Part shown: positions 7,547-17,343 of the stretch, in pieces
How the letters are laid out: each line of letters opens with the position of its first letter
How positions within the stretch are numbered: position 1 is the first letter of the stretch
NCBI RefSeq assembly: GCF_011742555.1
Contig: NZ_JAAQQR010000005.1
Location: forward strand, 1-64,000
Origin: Luteibacter jiangsuensis
Lineage (GTDB): Bacteria; Pseudomonadota; Gammaproteobacteria; Xanthomonadales; Rhodanobacteraceae
Length of the DNA: 64,000 bases
Direction of reading: 5' to 3'
The notes under the pieces: generated by a model
Database searches by the model: none
The model's input: only the letters and a program-made list of their open reading frames with translations
Told to the model about the DNA's origin: nothing
Program-made: the position numbers and the translations under genes

Positions 7547-7990
7547 ATGAGCAAGATGGAAGATCAGGAAGCCATAGCCGAGTTGGCCCATGACCTGCGC
7601 CGAAGCGTCAGCACTTTCGTCCGTGCCGTCCGGCACAACACCGGGACGCAACGTTCGGCGCAATCGGAAACCCTGGATCTGTTGCAACGCGCCGGGCCAA
7701 TGAGCGTCGCTTCCCTGGCAAGCCGCCGCGGCGTTACGCATCAGACGATGCGGCTCGTTGTCGCTCAGCTCGAAGCGAATGGTCTGGTCCGGCAGGAGAC
7801 AAACCCCATGGATCGCCGCAGCCGCATTGCCACACTCACCCCGGCTGGAAACGATGCGCTCGAACGAGAGCGAGAGGCGCGGACGGCTAGTATCAAGGAA
7901 GCAATCCGCCGCCTGCTATCTCCGCAGGAACAAGGCACACTTCGGGCTGCGCTTCCGCTGCTCGATCGCCTATCGCAACTACCCGATTAG
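7547..7990 (+). CDS. MarR-family transcriptional regulator
   Basis: A 147-residue winged-helix regulator. The recognition helix region is ASLASRRGVTHQTMRLVVAQLEANGLV and the wing carries the family DRRSR motif (NPMDRRSRIATLT). The ATG at 7547 has AAGG five bases upstream; an ATG at 7535 overlapping the preceding stop (ATGA) is a possible alternative. It probably represses its own operon through the palindrome at 7080-7100 and releases on ligand binding. Confidence 0.85.
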   Translation: MSKMEDQEAIAELAHDLRRSVSTFVRAVRHNTGTQRSAQSETLDLLQRAGPMSVASLASRRGVTHQTMRLVVAQLEANGLVRQETNPMDRRSRIATLTPAGNDALEREREARTASIKEAIRRLLSPQEQGTLRAALPLLDRLSQLPD

Positions 7991-8061
7991 CAGGCAAAAC
8001 GCGAGATATGGGTCAGGGGACTCAAGCGCCCCCTACTCTGCCGCGGCGTCATCACGGGTGT

Positions 8062-8075
8062 CGATCACGTGATCG
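8062..8075. repeat. 14-bp perfect palindrome in convergent gap
   Basis: CGATCACGTGATCG is its own reverse complement. It lies in the 115-nt gap between the convergent MarR and metallo-hydrolase genes. There is no loop or T-run, so it is not a convincing terminator; a protein-binding site is possible. Confidence 0.35.
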
Positions 8076-8105
8076 GGGCCTTCGCCCTCCTTCTGCCTGA
8101 GCCGC

Positions 8106-9128
8106 TCACTCCACGACGGAGCGCCACCAAGCCGACCCGGATTGCGGCGATTCCAAGTGCACCCGCTCGCCCATTTCCGGCGTGATCAGCGACACACCAC
8201 GGGCCGCCGCCAGTGCCGCGATTCGCTCGAACGGTTCGTGCCATTCGTGCATGGCCAGGTCGAACGTGCCGTTATGGATCGGCAACAACCAGCGGCCGCG
8301 CAGGTCGACGTGGGCCTGCAAGGTCTCTTCCGGATGCATGTGCACGAAGGCCCAGCGCCGGTCGTAGGCACCGGTTTCCATGAGCGTGATATCGAATGGG
8401 CCGAACGCGTCTCCGATCGCCTTGAAGCCGTCGAAGTATCCCGAGTCGCCGCTGAAGAACAGGCGGAGGTCCCGGTCCTGGATGACCCATGAGGCCCAAA
8501 GGCTGCTGTCGCCATCGCCCAGTCCGCGGCCCGAGAAATGCTGAGCCGGCGTGGCGGTGCATTGAAGCCCGCCGAGATCGGCCGACTGCCACCAGTCGCG
8601 TTGTTCCACCTTGTCAGGATCGATACCCCACCCCACGAGCTGGTCACCGACGCCCAGCGGGGTAAGGAAGCATTCCGTCTTCGCAGCCAGGCGGGTGACG
8701 GCAGCGCGGTCGAGGTGGTCGTAATGGTTGTGCGACAGAATGACGCCAGCCAGTGGCGGCAATTCGTCGATGTCGATCGGCGGAGCATGGAATCGTGCCG
8801 GGCCAGCCCATTGCACCGGCGACGCCCGCTCCGAGAACACCGGATCGGTGAGCCAGTACCGTCCGCGCAATTTCAGAAGCACGGTGGAATGCCCGAGCCG
8901 GTAGAGGCTTCGATCGGGTGCCGCATCCAGTTGCGCGCGCGTCAGGGAACGCACGGGTATGGGACGGTCGGGAACGGTTCCCTTGGGCTTGGCGAAGAAG
9001 AAGGACAGCGTCAGCTTCAAGCCGGCCCACCAGCCCATGGAAGGACGTGGAATGGGGTTATGGAAGCGGCCGTCGCGGTATTGCGGTGAGCCGGCGTAGC
9101 TCGGCACCTGCGTGGTAAGGGTGGTCAC
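8106..9128 (-). CDS. MBL-fold metallo-hydrolase, NAPE-PLD/UlaG-like
   Basis: A 340-residue metallo-beta-lactamase-fold hydrolase. The zinc motif HNHYDHLD is in VILSHNHYDHLDRAAV, followed by PAQHFSGRG, FFSGDSGYFDGF and a late LPIHNGTFDLAMHEW. This pattern matches the N-acyl-phosphatidylethanolamine phospholipase D-like branch, whose bacterial members are mostly uncharacterised. The N-terminal PNPIPRPS-type segment (HNPIPRPSMGWW) is also characteristic. The GTG at 9128, with AGGAA eight bases upstream, is preferred to a TTG at 9155. Divergent from the quinone oxidoreductase gene. Confidence 0.85.
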   Translation of the reverse strand: MTTLTTQVPSYAGSPQYRDGRFHNPIPRPSMGWWAGLKLTLSFFFAKPKGTVPDRPIPVRSLTRAQLDAAPDRSLYRLGHSTVLLKLRGRYWLTDPVFSERASPVQWAGPARFHAPPIDIDELPPLAGVILSHNHYDHLDRAAVTRLAAKTECFLTPLGVGDQLVGWGIDPDKVEQRDWWQSADLGGLQCTATPAQHFSGRGLGDGDSSLWASWVIQDRDLRLFFSGDSGYFDGFKAIGDAFGPFDITLMETGAYDRRWAFVHMHPEETLQAHVDLRGRWLLPIHNGTFDLAMHEWHEPFERIAALAAARGVSLITPEMGERVHLESPQSGSAWWRSVVE

Positions 9129-9315
9129 GCTTGAAATTCCTGGCGATAGCGACAACGTCGTTTCGAGTCTAGGGCGATGCGATGATAAAGTAAACCATTC
9201 GGTACAGTAATTATTGAACTCCCGTCGCGTTCTACATCGGATGTCCGGCTGCCATTACCGCCTCGGCCGTGAAGAATGCGACCCTCGACGCCATCGAGGA
9301 ACGAGGAACCCTAGA

Positions 9316-10299
9316 ATGAAAGCCATCGATTTCACCACCTTCGGCGACCCTGACGTACTGAAACTCGTGGACGTCGAGCCGCCGGAGGTACGTCAGAACG
9401 ACCTTCTCGTTCGCGTGCATGCAGCCGGCGTCAATCGCGCCGACCTGCTCCTGCGTACCGGGCACTACGGGCGGCCGGATTTCGGCGACTCGCGCCTCAT
9501 CGGTCTGGAGGTCGCCGGAGAGGTCGTCTCCGTCGGCGATGGCGTGAAGGGTTTCGCGATCGGCGATCGCATCATGGGCATCACTGGCGGCGGTGCATAC
9601 GCCGAGCTCGCGCGCCTCGACTATCGCATGGCCATGCCCATCCCTCACGGCCTGGATTACACCCAGGCGGCCGCCATACCTGAAGTGTTCGTCACGGCCC
9701 ACGAAGCGCTGGTCAACCTGGGGCGCCTCACGCCGCACGAAAGTGTGCTGATCCATGCAGCCGCCAGCGGTGTCGGCTCCGCCGCCGTGCAACTCGCCCA
9801 TGCCCTAGGCGCCCGGGTCTTCGCCACCGCCGCCGGCGGCAAACTGGAGCGTGTCCGTGCGCTGGGTGCCGATATACCCATCGATTACAAGCACAGGGAT
9901 TTTGTCGAAGTGATACATGGCGAGACGAACGGCACCGGCGTCGACGTCATCGTCGACTTCATCGGGGCACCCTACTTCGCTCGCAACATCGAGTCTCTGA
10001 ACTACGGCGGCCGGCTGGTCCAGGTGGGCCTGCTTGGCGGTGGAGAAGGCGCCACGGTAGATCTTGAGCGCGTGATCTATCGTCACCTGCAAATACTCGG
10101 AACGGTGATGAAATCCCGGACCCAGGAAGCGAAACAGGCGATGGTGAAGCGCTTCCGGGACCAATGGCTCGAGCGCTTCGCCGACGGCACGCTCGTGCCG
10201 GTCATCGACAGCGTCTATCCGCTGGCGGACGCGGCAGAGGCCCATCGGCGCATGGAAACCAATCAGTCCATCGGGAAGATCGTCCTCACGAACGGCTGA
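9316..10299 (+). CDS. NAD(P)H quinone oxidoreductase, PIG3-type MDR
   Basis: A 327-residue zinc-free medium-chain dehydrogenase/reductase. GroES-like half: KLVDVEPPEVRQNDLLVRVHAAGVNRADLLLRTGHY. Rossmann half: LIHAAASGVGSAAVQLAHALGARVFAT, with the AASGVG nucleotide loop. The length and the GHY-x-x-P segment match the PIG3/QOR group, NADPH-dependent quinone reductases. ATG 9316 has GAGGA 11 bases upstream; the frame is open further upstream but lacks a better start. Convergent with the dipeptidase gene, only 14 nt apart. Confidence 0.9.
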   Translation: MKAIDFTTFGDPDVLKLVDVEPPEVRQNDLLVRVHAAGVNRADLLLRTGHYGRPDFGDSRLIGLEVAGEVVSVGDGVKGFAIGDRIMGITGGGAYAELARLDYRMAMPIPHGLDYTQAAAIPEVFVTAHEALVNLGRLTPHESVLIHAAASGVGSAAVQLAHALGARVFATAAGGKLERVRALGADIPIDYKHRDFVEVIHGETNGTGVDVIVDFIGAPYFARNIESLNYGGRLVQVGLLGGGEGATVDLERVIYRHLQILGTVMKSRTQEAKQAMVKRFRDQWLERFADGTLVPVIDSVYPLADAAEAHRRMETNQSIGKIVLTNG

Positions 10300-10313
10300 G
10301 GCAGACAGTCGCC

Positions 10314-11615
10314 CTATTCCACCGTCGCGTGCGACGGCGGTGTTTTTCCACGCAGCCCGGCGGCGATATCCTCCGCCTCGCGCATCACCCTGAGCATATT
10401 GCGGCCGGCGAGCTTGGCGAGATCCTCGTCGGACCAGCCTCGCCGGGCGAGTTCGCGGAACAGTGCCGGATAGGCGTCCACGCCTTCGAGACCCACCGGC
10501 GTGTCCGGAATCCCGTCGAAGTCGGAGCCGATGCCGACGCAGTCGATGCCGGCGACGCGGCGGATGTGTTCGATGTGATCGGCCACCATGGCCAGCGTTA
10601 CCACCGGCTTCGGATGCTTCTTGTCCCATGCCGCCATCGCCGCCGCGGCACGCTCCGGCTGGCCGATGTAGAGCCCGGCGTACGGCGGCGCGTTGTAGCG
10701 TGTCTGCTCCGCGGCACGGTCGGCAGACCAGCGGTTGTAAGCCTCGGAGACATACGGCGTGGCGAAGGTCGCCATGACGATGCCGCGATGCTTTGCGACC
10801 AGCGCGAGCACCTCGTCCGAGACGTCGCGCGGGTGATCGTCGAGGGCACGGGCACCGGAGTGCGAGAAGATCACCGGCGCGGCGGAGACGGCCAGGGCGT
10901 CGCGCATGGTCGCTTCCGAGACGTGGCTCAAGTCGACCAGCATGCCCAGGCGGTTCATCTCGCGCACAACGTCCTTGCCGAACGGAGTGAGCCCGTGGTG
11001 ACGCGGAGTGTCGGTGGCCGAATCGGCCCAGTCGTTGTCCAGGGTGTGGGTGAGTGTCATGTAGCGTACGCCCAAGGCGTAGAACTGACGTAGCGCTGCC
11101 ATCGAGTTGTCGATCGAGTGACCGCCCTCGATGCCGATCAGCGAAGCGATACGCCCGTCGGCATGAGCTTTCTCGATGTCCTCGGCTGTGGTCGCCATGC
11201 GGAAATCCTCCGGATAGCGCTCGACCATGCGATGCACGAGGTCGATCTGCTCCATCGTCATCTTAAACGCGGTCGTTCCCGCCACCGTCGGTGGCACCCA
11301 GACGGACCAGAACTGCGCTCCCACCCTGCCCTTGCGCAGGCGCGGAATATCGGTCATCAGCGGCGGCGCGGAGGGCTCGGCCTTGCCAGCGGGAAGCCGG
11401 GAGGTATCCGCGCGGAGGTCGATGGCGTCGGCATCGCCGACACGCTGGCGGATTTCCCAGGGCAAGTCGTTGTGGCCGTCTATCAACGGCGTGGCAGCAA
11501 GCACGCGCTCGACTCGCGCCGCCCGCTCCGACGCGGTGTCTGTCGCCAGGCAGGGCGCGACCGTGGTCGCCGCTGCAGCACAGACGAGAAACCGCCAGGC
11601 GGATGTCGTGGACAT
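10314..11615 (-). CDS. Membrane dipeptidase (renal dipeptidase family, M19)
   Basis: A 433-residue zinc dipeptidase. A signal peptide (residues 1-24, ending CLA) sends it to the periplasm. Zinc ligands are visible: His48-x-Asp50 in DGHNDLPWE, the bridging Glu in [10 protein letters not shown], and later His residues in [11 protein letters not shown] and [11 protein letters not shown]; a conserved GSDFDGIP follows. M19 enzymes cleave dipeptides, and many accept a D-residue at the second position. GAGGAG precedes ATG 11615. Last gene of the nine-gene peptide operon, 13 nt after the preceding stop; it would finish the breakdown of small D/L peptides. Confidence 0.92.
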   Translation of the reverse strand: MSTTSAWRFLVCAAAATTVAPCLATDTASERAARVERVLAATPLIDGHNDLPWEIRQRVGDADAIDLRADTSRLPAGKAEPSAPPLMTDIPRLRKGRVGAQFWSVWVPPTVAGTTAFKMTMEQIDLVHRMVERYPEDFRMATTAEDIEKAHADGRIASLIGIEGGHSIDNSMAALRQFYALGVRYMTLTHTLDNDWADSATDTPRHHGLTPFGKDVVREMNRLGMLVDLSHVSEATMRDALAVSAAPVIFSHSGARALDDHPRDVSDEVLALVAKHRGIVMATFATPYVSEAYNRWSADRAAEQTRYNAPPYAGLYIGQPERAAAAMAAWDKKHPKPVVTLAMVADHIEHIRRVAGIDCVGIGSDFDGIPDTPVGLEGVDAYPALFRELARRGWSDEDLAKLAGRNMLRVMREAEDIAAGLRGKTPPSHATVE

Positions 11616-11628
11616 GACGGGCTTCTCC

Positions 11629-13617
11629 TCAATAGAGCACGGACACGCGCAGCAGCGAGAACGTCCAGGCGAACCAGAGCACGATGCTGGCCGAGAGCAC
11701 GAGGACAACGGTCCACACGCGGGCAGGCCAGCGTGAGGGCCCCCGCCACGTCGCGACCAGATGCGGAAACATGGCGAGCCAGCCGCCGACGAAGGCGACG
11801 ATGCCGAACACCTGCACGACACGCAGCACGCCATTGGAGGCATCGCTCATGTAGGTGAGGTGCGAGAACAGCGTCAGCACGAGGCTAGCCCAGGCCACGA
11901 GCGCGACAACGACGGCCAGCGCGGCGATGCGGCTGAGTCGGTACGCCCGTCGGGCCCTGCCCTCACGTGCAGCCGGCACGCGATAGTGCCGGCGGACCAG
12001 CGCCGTGATCGGCCAGGTCAGCACGGTCAGCAGCAGCGCGACCGCGGCCACGATCAGCGCGGGAACGAGCCACGCACCGTTCTGACCCGGGCTGGGGCGC
12101 TCGAAGACCATGAAGGGCGAGACCAGGTCGATGCTGAAGCGCACGGCCTTGCCGTCGACCACCTTCGCCGCGAGCCGCTCGTGCCCGCCGACGGCGCGCC
12201 AGACGAAAGGCTCGGTCTCCACCCATTTCAGCGGTGTTCCGTCCACGCCCTTGAACGGCGTGACCAGATGATGCTCCGCATCGAGCGAGATCTTCGGTTG
12301 CACGAACACGTTGAGGGCTGCGAGGAACGTGCTCTTGGAGACACGCGAATTGTCCCAATGGCCGGCGAGCATGGCCGCGTGTTTCGCCGCCGTCTCCGGG
12401 TCCACGCGGGCCGGATCTTCCGGCGCGGGGAAGTAGCGGTCCGCGAAGCGCTGCAGGATCGCCGTGCGCAGGCTCCCCGCCGCGCCTTCGCGGCCGCCGC
12501 TGTTGAACGAGACGTAGAGGCCGACGTTTTCGCGCAGGAACAGGTGCAACGCGGTGTGGAACAGCACCGTATCGCCGAGGTGGCCGATGACCTCGCGATG
12601 ATTGATGTTGGTTTCGAAGAAGCCCAGCTCCATGCGGTTCAGCGGCGGCAGCAGGGTGAGCGGGCTGTCGTGCATCTGCCGCGTCGCCGCCTCGCCGAGC
12701 AGTCTCGCACCCTGATACGTGCCGCCCTGCAGGTGCGCGATCATGAAACGCGCCATGTCCTCCCCGCTCGCCGACATCGAACCCGCCGGCGCGGGGCCGA
12801 CGATCTCGAACGGTCGGGGCGCGTCCTCGCCGAAGACGTAACCCTTCGCCATGAACGGAGCCAGCGCCGGCGGCAGCGGCTGCCTCGCGGTCGTGTGCAT
12901 CATGCCGAGCGGCTTGAGGATGTGCTCGTCCAGGTAGTCGTCATAGGGCTGCCCGGAGACACGCTGAATGATGTAACCGGCCAGCGTCGCGCCGTAGTTG
13001 GAATACGCCGGCGTCGTACCGGCGTCGAAGATGCGCTGCGGCACCCAGCGCTTGAGCAGCACCTCGAAACCGGGCCCCTTGGGATCCTCCGTCATGATGT
13101 TCTTGCTCTGTTCCTCGAAGCCGGCCACGTGCTGCATCAGCTGCCGCATGGTCACTGGCTTGCCCCCACGCGGCGGGATGGTGAAGTCCAGATAACGGTT
13201 GACGTCGGCGTCGAGGTCGATCTTCCCCGCCTCCACCAGCTGCATCACGGCGGTCCAGGTGAATAGCTTCGACACCGAGCCGATTCGGAACAACGTGGTT
13301 GCGGGATCGACCGGCGTGCGATGCCCGCGATCCGCATAGCCGAAACCGCGGCTGGTGAGCACCTGACCGTCCTTGACCACCACGACAACCGCGCCGGGGA
13401 TTCCCGACGCCTCCAGCGCGTACGGCAGGAAGCCGTCGAGCCAGGTGTTCGTATCGCGGGCGTCGAGCGGATGCGCCGTGCCGTCCGCGTCGGCTGTCGC
13501 CGCCGGCGGCACCGGCGCCGGTCCGGGCTGCGTCGTTGGCGGCGTGGGCACCTGTGCCATGGCGGCGGACAGGGCCGTGGCCAACGCCATCGCGACGATC
13601 GTCTTGAACAGGGACAC
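11629..13617 (-). CDS. Serine hydrolase (beta-lactamase/class C fold) with C-terminal membrane domain
   Basis: A 662-residue protein. A signal peptide (1-21) leads into a Pro/Ala linker, then a penicillin-binding-type serine hydrolase domain with Ser114-x-x-Lys117 (GSVSK), Tyr205-Ser-Asn207 (YSNYG) and a third motif in VIGHLGD. After a beta-rich region come about four transmembrane helices (from [16 protein letters not shown] to the C-terminus), so the catalytic domain is tethered facing the periplasm. GTG 13617 with GGAG upstream is preferred to an ATG at 13653 that lacks a ribosome site. A close paralogue lies at 19781-21781. The likely role is as a D-amino-acid-specific peptidase or esterase; the substrate is not proven. 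Confidence 0.85.
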   Translation of the reverse strand: MSLFKTIVAMALATALSAAMAQVPTPPTTQPGPAPVPPAATADADGTAHPLDARDTNTWLDGFLPYALEASGIPGAVVVVVKDGQVLTSRGFGYADRGHRTPVDPATTLFRIGSVSKLFTWTAVMQLVEAGKIDLDADVNRYLDFTIPPRGGKPVTMRQLMQHVAGFEEQSKNIMTEDPKGPGFEVLLKRWVPQRIFDAGTTPAYSNYGATLAGYIIQRVSGQPYDDYLDEHILKPLGMMHTTARQPLPPALAPFMAKGYVFGEDAPRPFEIVGPAPAGSMSASGEDMARFMIAHLQGGTYQGARLLGEAATRQMHDSPLTLLPPLNRMELGFFETNINHREVIGHLGDTVLFHTALHLFLRENVGLYVSFNSGGREGAAGSLRTAILQRFADRYFPAPEDPARVDPETAAKHAAMLAGHWDNSRVSKSTFLAALNVFVQPKISLDAEHHLVTPFKGVDGTPLKWVETEPFVWRAVGGHERLAAKVVDGKAVRFSIDLVSPFMVFERPSPGQNGAWLVPALIVAAVALLLTVLTWPITALVRRHYRVPAAREGRARRAYRLSRIAALAVVVALVAWASLVLTLFSHLTYMSDASNGVLRVVQVFGIVAFVGGWLAMFPHLVATWRGPSRWPARVWTVVLVLSASIVLWFAWTFSLLRVSVLY

Positions 13618-13652
13618 GGCAGTTCTCCGAAGACGGAAATGAGGAAGGAACA

Positions 13653-14702
13653 TCACGGCGACACCGCGCGCACGGCATCGACCAGGGCAGTGAAGGCATC
13701 GCCGCCGCGCACCGGATCGGCAACCGGCAAGCCGAGGCGAGCGCCTTCGGCGTGCATGCGCGCGGTGGCATCGTCGGCATCGAGCCGCGAGGTATCGAAA
13801 GCGACGCCGACGCAGCGGATGCGCGGATTCGTGCGCTGGCCCAGTCGCATCGTCAGCTCGATCACCTCGACGACGTCCGGCAGCGCGAAGTCCGGATAAC
13901 CGAGCACGTGCGGGCGATCCGGCTGATGGCAGACGACGAAAGCGTCGGGTTGGGTGCCGTGCAGCAGCGCGAGCGACACGCCGGCATACGCGGGATGAAA
14001 GAGCGACCCCTGCCCTTCGACGATGTCCCAGTGCGAGGGCTCGGCTGCGGGGCTGAGGCGCTCCGCCGCCCCCGCGGCGAAATCCGCGACCACCGCGTCC
14101 ATGGGCACGCCGCGACCGGCGATGAGGATGCCGGTCTGGCCGCTCGCGCGGAAATCGACCGCATCGCCACGCTCTGCCAGTGCCTTGGCCAAGGCGAGCG
14201 CCGTGTACTTCTTCCCCACCGCGCAATCGGTGCCGACCGTCAACAGGCGCCTGCCGGTTCGTCGGCGCCCCGTACCGACGGGCAGTCCATCCGGCGGAAC
14301 ACGCACGTCGATCAACCGGCGACCGAGCCGTCGTGCGGCATCCGCCAACGGCGCGATGCTGGACAGGCGCGTATGCATGCCACTGACGACATCCAGGCCG
14401 GCCTCGAGCGCTTCGATCAGCGCCTCGACCCAGCGCGGGGGAATGGCGCCGCCCGGTGTGGCGACACCGATGACGATCCCGCGCGCGCCCCTGACCCACG
14501 CCTCGAGCGGCGTCAGTGTGGGCAGGCCGGTATCGATCGTGCTGCCGCAGCCCCATTGCCCGATACAACGATCGGATGCCCAGTCGCGCAGACCGAAGGC
14601 GGTCTTGGCATAGCCCGCCTCGGTGACGTCGCCGAGGAACAGCAGGTAGGGCTGCGGCAGGTCGTCGAGTTCCACGGCGGCGGCAGGGTGTGCGGAAGAC
14701 AT
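13653..14702 (-). CDS. DUF1611 P-loop protein (DgcN-like)
   Basis: A 349-residue DUF1611 family member. It has a Rossmann-like N-terminal half (PYLLFLGDVTEAGYAKTA; then GARGIVIGVATPGG) and a P-loop half with VGTDCAVGKKYTALAL (nucleotide loop at residues 157-165) and HWDIVEGQGSLFHPAYAGV. The family has been linked to D-glutamate catabolism as DgcN, a D-glutamate N-acetyltransferase paired with the enolase-superfamily enzyme DgcA. Here an enolase-superfamily epimerase is present four genes upstream, which fits. ATG 14702 follows GAGGAA. It lies between two serine hydrolase genes in the peptide operon. Confidence 0.82.
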   Translation of the reverse strand: MSSAHPAAAVELDDLPQPYLLFLGDVTEAGYAKTAFGLRDWASDRCIGQWGCGSTIDTGLPTLTPLEAWVRGARGIVIGVATPGGAIPPRWVEALIEALEAGLDVVSGMHTRLSSIAPLADAARRLGRRLIDVRVPPDGLPVGTGRRRTGRRLLTVGTDCAVGKKYTALALAKALAERGDAVDFRASGQTGILIAGRGVPMDAVVADFAAGAAERLSPAAEPSHWDIVEGQGSLFHPAYAGVSLALLHGTQPDAFVVCHQPDRPHVLGYPDFALPDVVEVIELTMRLGQRTNPRIRCVGVAFDTSRLDADDATARMHAEGARLGLPVADPVRGGDAFTALVDAVRAVSP

Positions 14703-14725
14703 GGGAAGCGGGTTCCTCGATGGAT

Positions 14726-16369
14726 TCAACGGGTTTTCGCCGCCGGGGTGAACAAGAGGTCGCGATAGTCCCAGCTGAAATCGGCGGTCGGCGAGACGGG
14801 AGCCATCGTCATCCGCTCGATCCCGCCTTCCGGTGTCAGCGCGAAGGTGACGTATGCGTTCTCCACGTCCGGCATGTCCCAGACGGTGCGGAAGGTGTCG
14901 TACTGCACGTGCACCAGCCGCCCTTCGAGCCCTGGCGTGCGGTCGAACCGGATGCGCAATTCGCCGGGCTTCTTCGGGTCGCGAGAAAGCGTGGCGGTGC
15001 CGTACCACGGATCGCGATAGACGCCGAGGTAGCGATCGACTGCCAGGGAGGGGCCGCGCTCCGGATGCGTTTCGGCCTCGCGCTTCTTCAACGCCGCCGC
15101 GGCTTCGGCATGGCTGTCGTCGAGGAACTGCTTGTACGCACCGATCCAGTCCGGCGAATCCAGGCCCAGGTACGTGTCGAGCAGGTGCTCGCGCAGGGAG
15201 AACAAGGTGCCTGCGTCTTCGGCATTCACCATCACGGCGAAGGCGACCTTTTTCTCCGGAATGAGCATGGTCACCGAATACGCACCGAGCACGCCGCCGA
15301 GGTGGGTGATCACCTTGTGTCCGCGGTACTCGCTCACTTCCAGCCCGAGCGCATAGGCGTTGAATTGCGGATGGGCGAGCGCGAGCGGGCCGGTCGGGGC
15401 CGGCTCGTCGATCACAGTGTGCGGCGTCATCAGCGCCTTCGCCGCGTCAGCGCTGAACACGCGCCGCCGATCGTCGACGACGCCATCGCGCAACAGCGCC
15501 CTGAGCCACAGGCCCATGTCAGCCGCGCTGCTGCGCAGTCCGCCCGCGGGCGAGAACGTGGTGCCCGAGAGCACCGTTTTCAGCACCGCGGTCGGGCCGA
15601 CGCCGCGGATCGGCGTGCTGTTCTTGCCGTGCAGGCCCACCTGGTCGGTGACCGGCGAATCCACGTCGGTCTGCGTGTCGCGCATGCCGAGCGGTTCGAG
15701 AATGCGCCGGCGCAGCATCGCTTCCCAGGTCTGCCCGGTCACGTCCTGGACCAGTTGCCCGGCGACGACGTACAACACGTTGTCGTAGTCGTAGCTGGCC
15801 CGGAAGGCATGCTCCGGCTTGAGGAAGCGCATCGAGCGGGTCAGTTCCGCCCGCGTGCGATCCGTGCTGGGAAACAGCATGAGGTCGCCCTGCCCTTTGC
15901 CCAGCCCACTGTTGTGTACGAGCAGGTCGGTAATCGTCATCTGCGAGGCGAAGCCGTCGTACATGCGGAAGCCGGCGACGTGATCGGCGACGCGATCGTC
16001 CCAGGCCAGCTTGCCGTCGTCGACGAGGATCGCCAGTGCCGCGGCCGTGAACGCCTTGGTGTTCGAGCCGATCGGGAACAGGGTGTGCGGGCCGACCTTG
16101 CCGGCGGCACCGAGGGTGCGCACGCCGTAGGTATGCGTGGCGATGCGGTCGCCCTCGACCACGACGATGGCCACGCCGGGCGTGTCGAAGGTGCGCATGG
16201 CACGGGCCGCGTAGTCGTCCAGCGGCGTGGCGTTCCGTTGCAGCACCGTCGCGGCCGGCGCCTTTTCGTGGGCGAGCGCGGGCGCCATCGCGAAGGCGGC
16301 GCACAAGGCACCCCCAAGGGCCAGGGCGTGGAGCGGCCGGATCGCGCCGGATACGGGCTGTCGGAACAT
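14726..16369 (-). CDS. Serine hydrolase (beta-lactamase fold) with DUF3471-like C-terminal domain
   Basis: A 547-residue secreted enzyme. A signal peptide (1-33, ending ALA) precedes a class C-type serine hydrolase domain with Ser102-x-x-Lys105 (GSNTK), the second motif in YDYDN and a third in ITHLGG. The C-terminal 110 residues (DRYLGVYRDPWYGTATL onward) match DUF3471, common in D-aminopeptidase and esterase-like members. Unlike the two other hydrolases in this operon it has no membrane tail. GGGGAGA precedes ATG 16369. Probably periplasmic cleavage of D-residue-containing peptides or amides. Confidence 0.87.
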   Translation of the reverse strand: MFRQPVSGAIRPLHALALGGALCAAFAMAPALAHEKAPAATVLQRNATPLDDYAARAMRTFDTPGVAIVVVEGDRIATHTYGVRTLGAAGKVGPHTLFPIGSNTKAFTAAALAILVDDGKLAWDDRVADHVAGFRMYDGFASQMTITDLLVHNSGLGKGQGDLMLFPSTDRTRAELTRSMRFLKPEHAFRASYDYDNVLYVVAGQLVQDVTGQTWEAMLRRRILEPLGMRDTQTDVDSPVTDQVGLHGKNSTPIRGVGPTAVLKTVLSGTTFSPAGGLRSSAADMGLWLRALLRDGVVDDRRRVFSADAAKALMTPHTVIDEPAPTGPLALAHPQFNAYALGLEVSEYRGHKVITHLGGVLGAYSVTMLIPEKKVAFAVMVNAEDAGTLFSLREHLLDTYLGLDSPDWIGAYKQFLDDSHAEAAAALKKREAETHPERGPSLAVDRYLGVYRDPWYGTATLSRDPKKPGELRIRFDRTPGLEGRLVHVQYDTFRTVWDMPDVENAYVTFALTPEGGIERMTMAPVSPTADFSWDYRDLLFTPAAKTR

Positions 16370-16412
16370 CAGTCTCCCCTTCTCGTCTTGCGATGGACCG
16401 CGCGCCGCACGG

Positions 16413-17333
16413 TCAGGATCGTTTGGATCGACGCTTGCTCGCCGCGTTCTTGTTTCCGCCCGCGGATTTGGCGGGCGGCGGGTCGTCGAGCGGCGGCGCC
16501 TCCAGGTACCCGGCGAAGCTCTGGCGCAGGCGCGTGATCCGGTCGATGCGCTCGAACATGCCGGACTGTTCCTGCCGTCGCGCGATCGCCCCGATGAGCA
16601 GGCTCAGCAGGCTCATCGCCGGGCCGAAGTTGTGCCATGCGCGGGACTCGTCGATGGGGATCATCAGCACGTGGTCGGTCAGCTTGCGGGCCCAGTAACA
16701 CTGCGTGTCGGTAATGATCACCAGCGGAATGCCGCGTGCCGCCGCTTCCTCGGCGAGGAGGCGGAAATGCCGGTAGTAGCGACGGAAGTCGATGAGCACA
16801 AGGCAATCGCCCGGCTTCGCGTCGAGCAGCATGTCGATGTAGGCGCCATCGGAGCCCTCGACGAAGCGCGTGCGCGGCCTGACGTGTTGCAACAAGTTGG
16901 CGAAGCCGAGGCCAAGGAAGCGACCATGGTGGAAGCTGGCCACCGAGACCCGCTCAGCCTTCACCAGCAGATCGACGATGGCCGCCCATTCCGGCGTGTG
17001 CGCGAGCGCGTGAGCATTGGTCAGGTCGCGGATCTCGGCCTGAAGGCCTTCCGACAGCGACGCGTCCGCGAGGTGGTCCGGTGTCTTGTAGAGCGGTAGC
17101 CAGGGTGCCTCGCCACGCAGGTCGTCCTTCAGCTCGCTCAAGCCCTCGTAGCCTAGGTTGCGCAGGAAGCGGCCGACCGTCATCGGACTGACCCCGATAT
17201 GGCGGGCCAGCGAGGCGGCTGTTTCAAAGGCGATGCCGCCGATGTTCTGCAGCAGGTACGTGGCTATCTTCTGCTCGGAGGGAGTGAACGTCTCCCAGCG
17301 GCTTTTCAGTGTCTTCTGCAGTTCTTCGATCAT
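16413..17333 (-). CDS. MurR/RpiR-family regulator
   Basis: A 306-residue regulator: an RpiR-type helix-turn-helix domain at residues 1-77 (TPSEQKIATYLLQNIGGIAFETAASLARHIGVSP in pieces, with MTVGRFLRNLGY as recognition helix) and a SIS domain from about 125 to 260 (VSVASFHHGRFLGLGFANLLQ; CLVLIDFRRYYRHF; IPLVIITDT). The C-terminus is a basic tail (about 285-306). RpiR proteins usually sense phosphosugars; MurR senses MurNAc-6-phosphate. Encoded inside the peptide operon, 10 nt after the POT transporter, so it likely controls the operon, perhaps through the inverted repeat at 24160-24182. Confidence 0.88.
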   Translation of the reverse strand: MIEELQKTLKSRWETFTPSEQKIATYLLQNIGGIAFETAASLARHIGVSPMTVGRFLRNLGYEGLSELKDDLRGEAPWLPLYKTPDHLADASLSEGLQAEIRDLTNAHALAHTPEWAAIVDLLVKAERVSVASFHHGRFLGLGFANLLQHVRPRTRFVEGSDGAYIDMLLDAKPGDCLVLIDFRRYYRHFRLLAEEAAARGIPLVIITDTQCYWARKLTDHVLMIPIDESRAWHNFGPAMSLLSLLIGAIARRQEQSGMFERIDRITRLRQSFAGYLEAPPLDDPPPAKSAGGNKNAASKRRSKRS

Positions 17334-17343
17334 AGGGGCTCTC

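Noticed and set aside
11629-14568. A single 979-residue fusion running from inside the DUF1611 gene through the serine hydrolase
   Set aside because: The first 300 or so residues are an out-of-frame reading of DUF1611; the signal peptide and ribosome site place the hydrolase start at 13617.
14690-16537. 615-codon plus-strand open frame opposite a serine hydrolase
   Set aside because: Shadow frame; the minus strand encodes a protein with full catalytic motifs and signal peptide.
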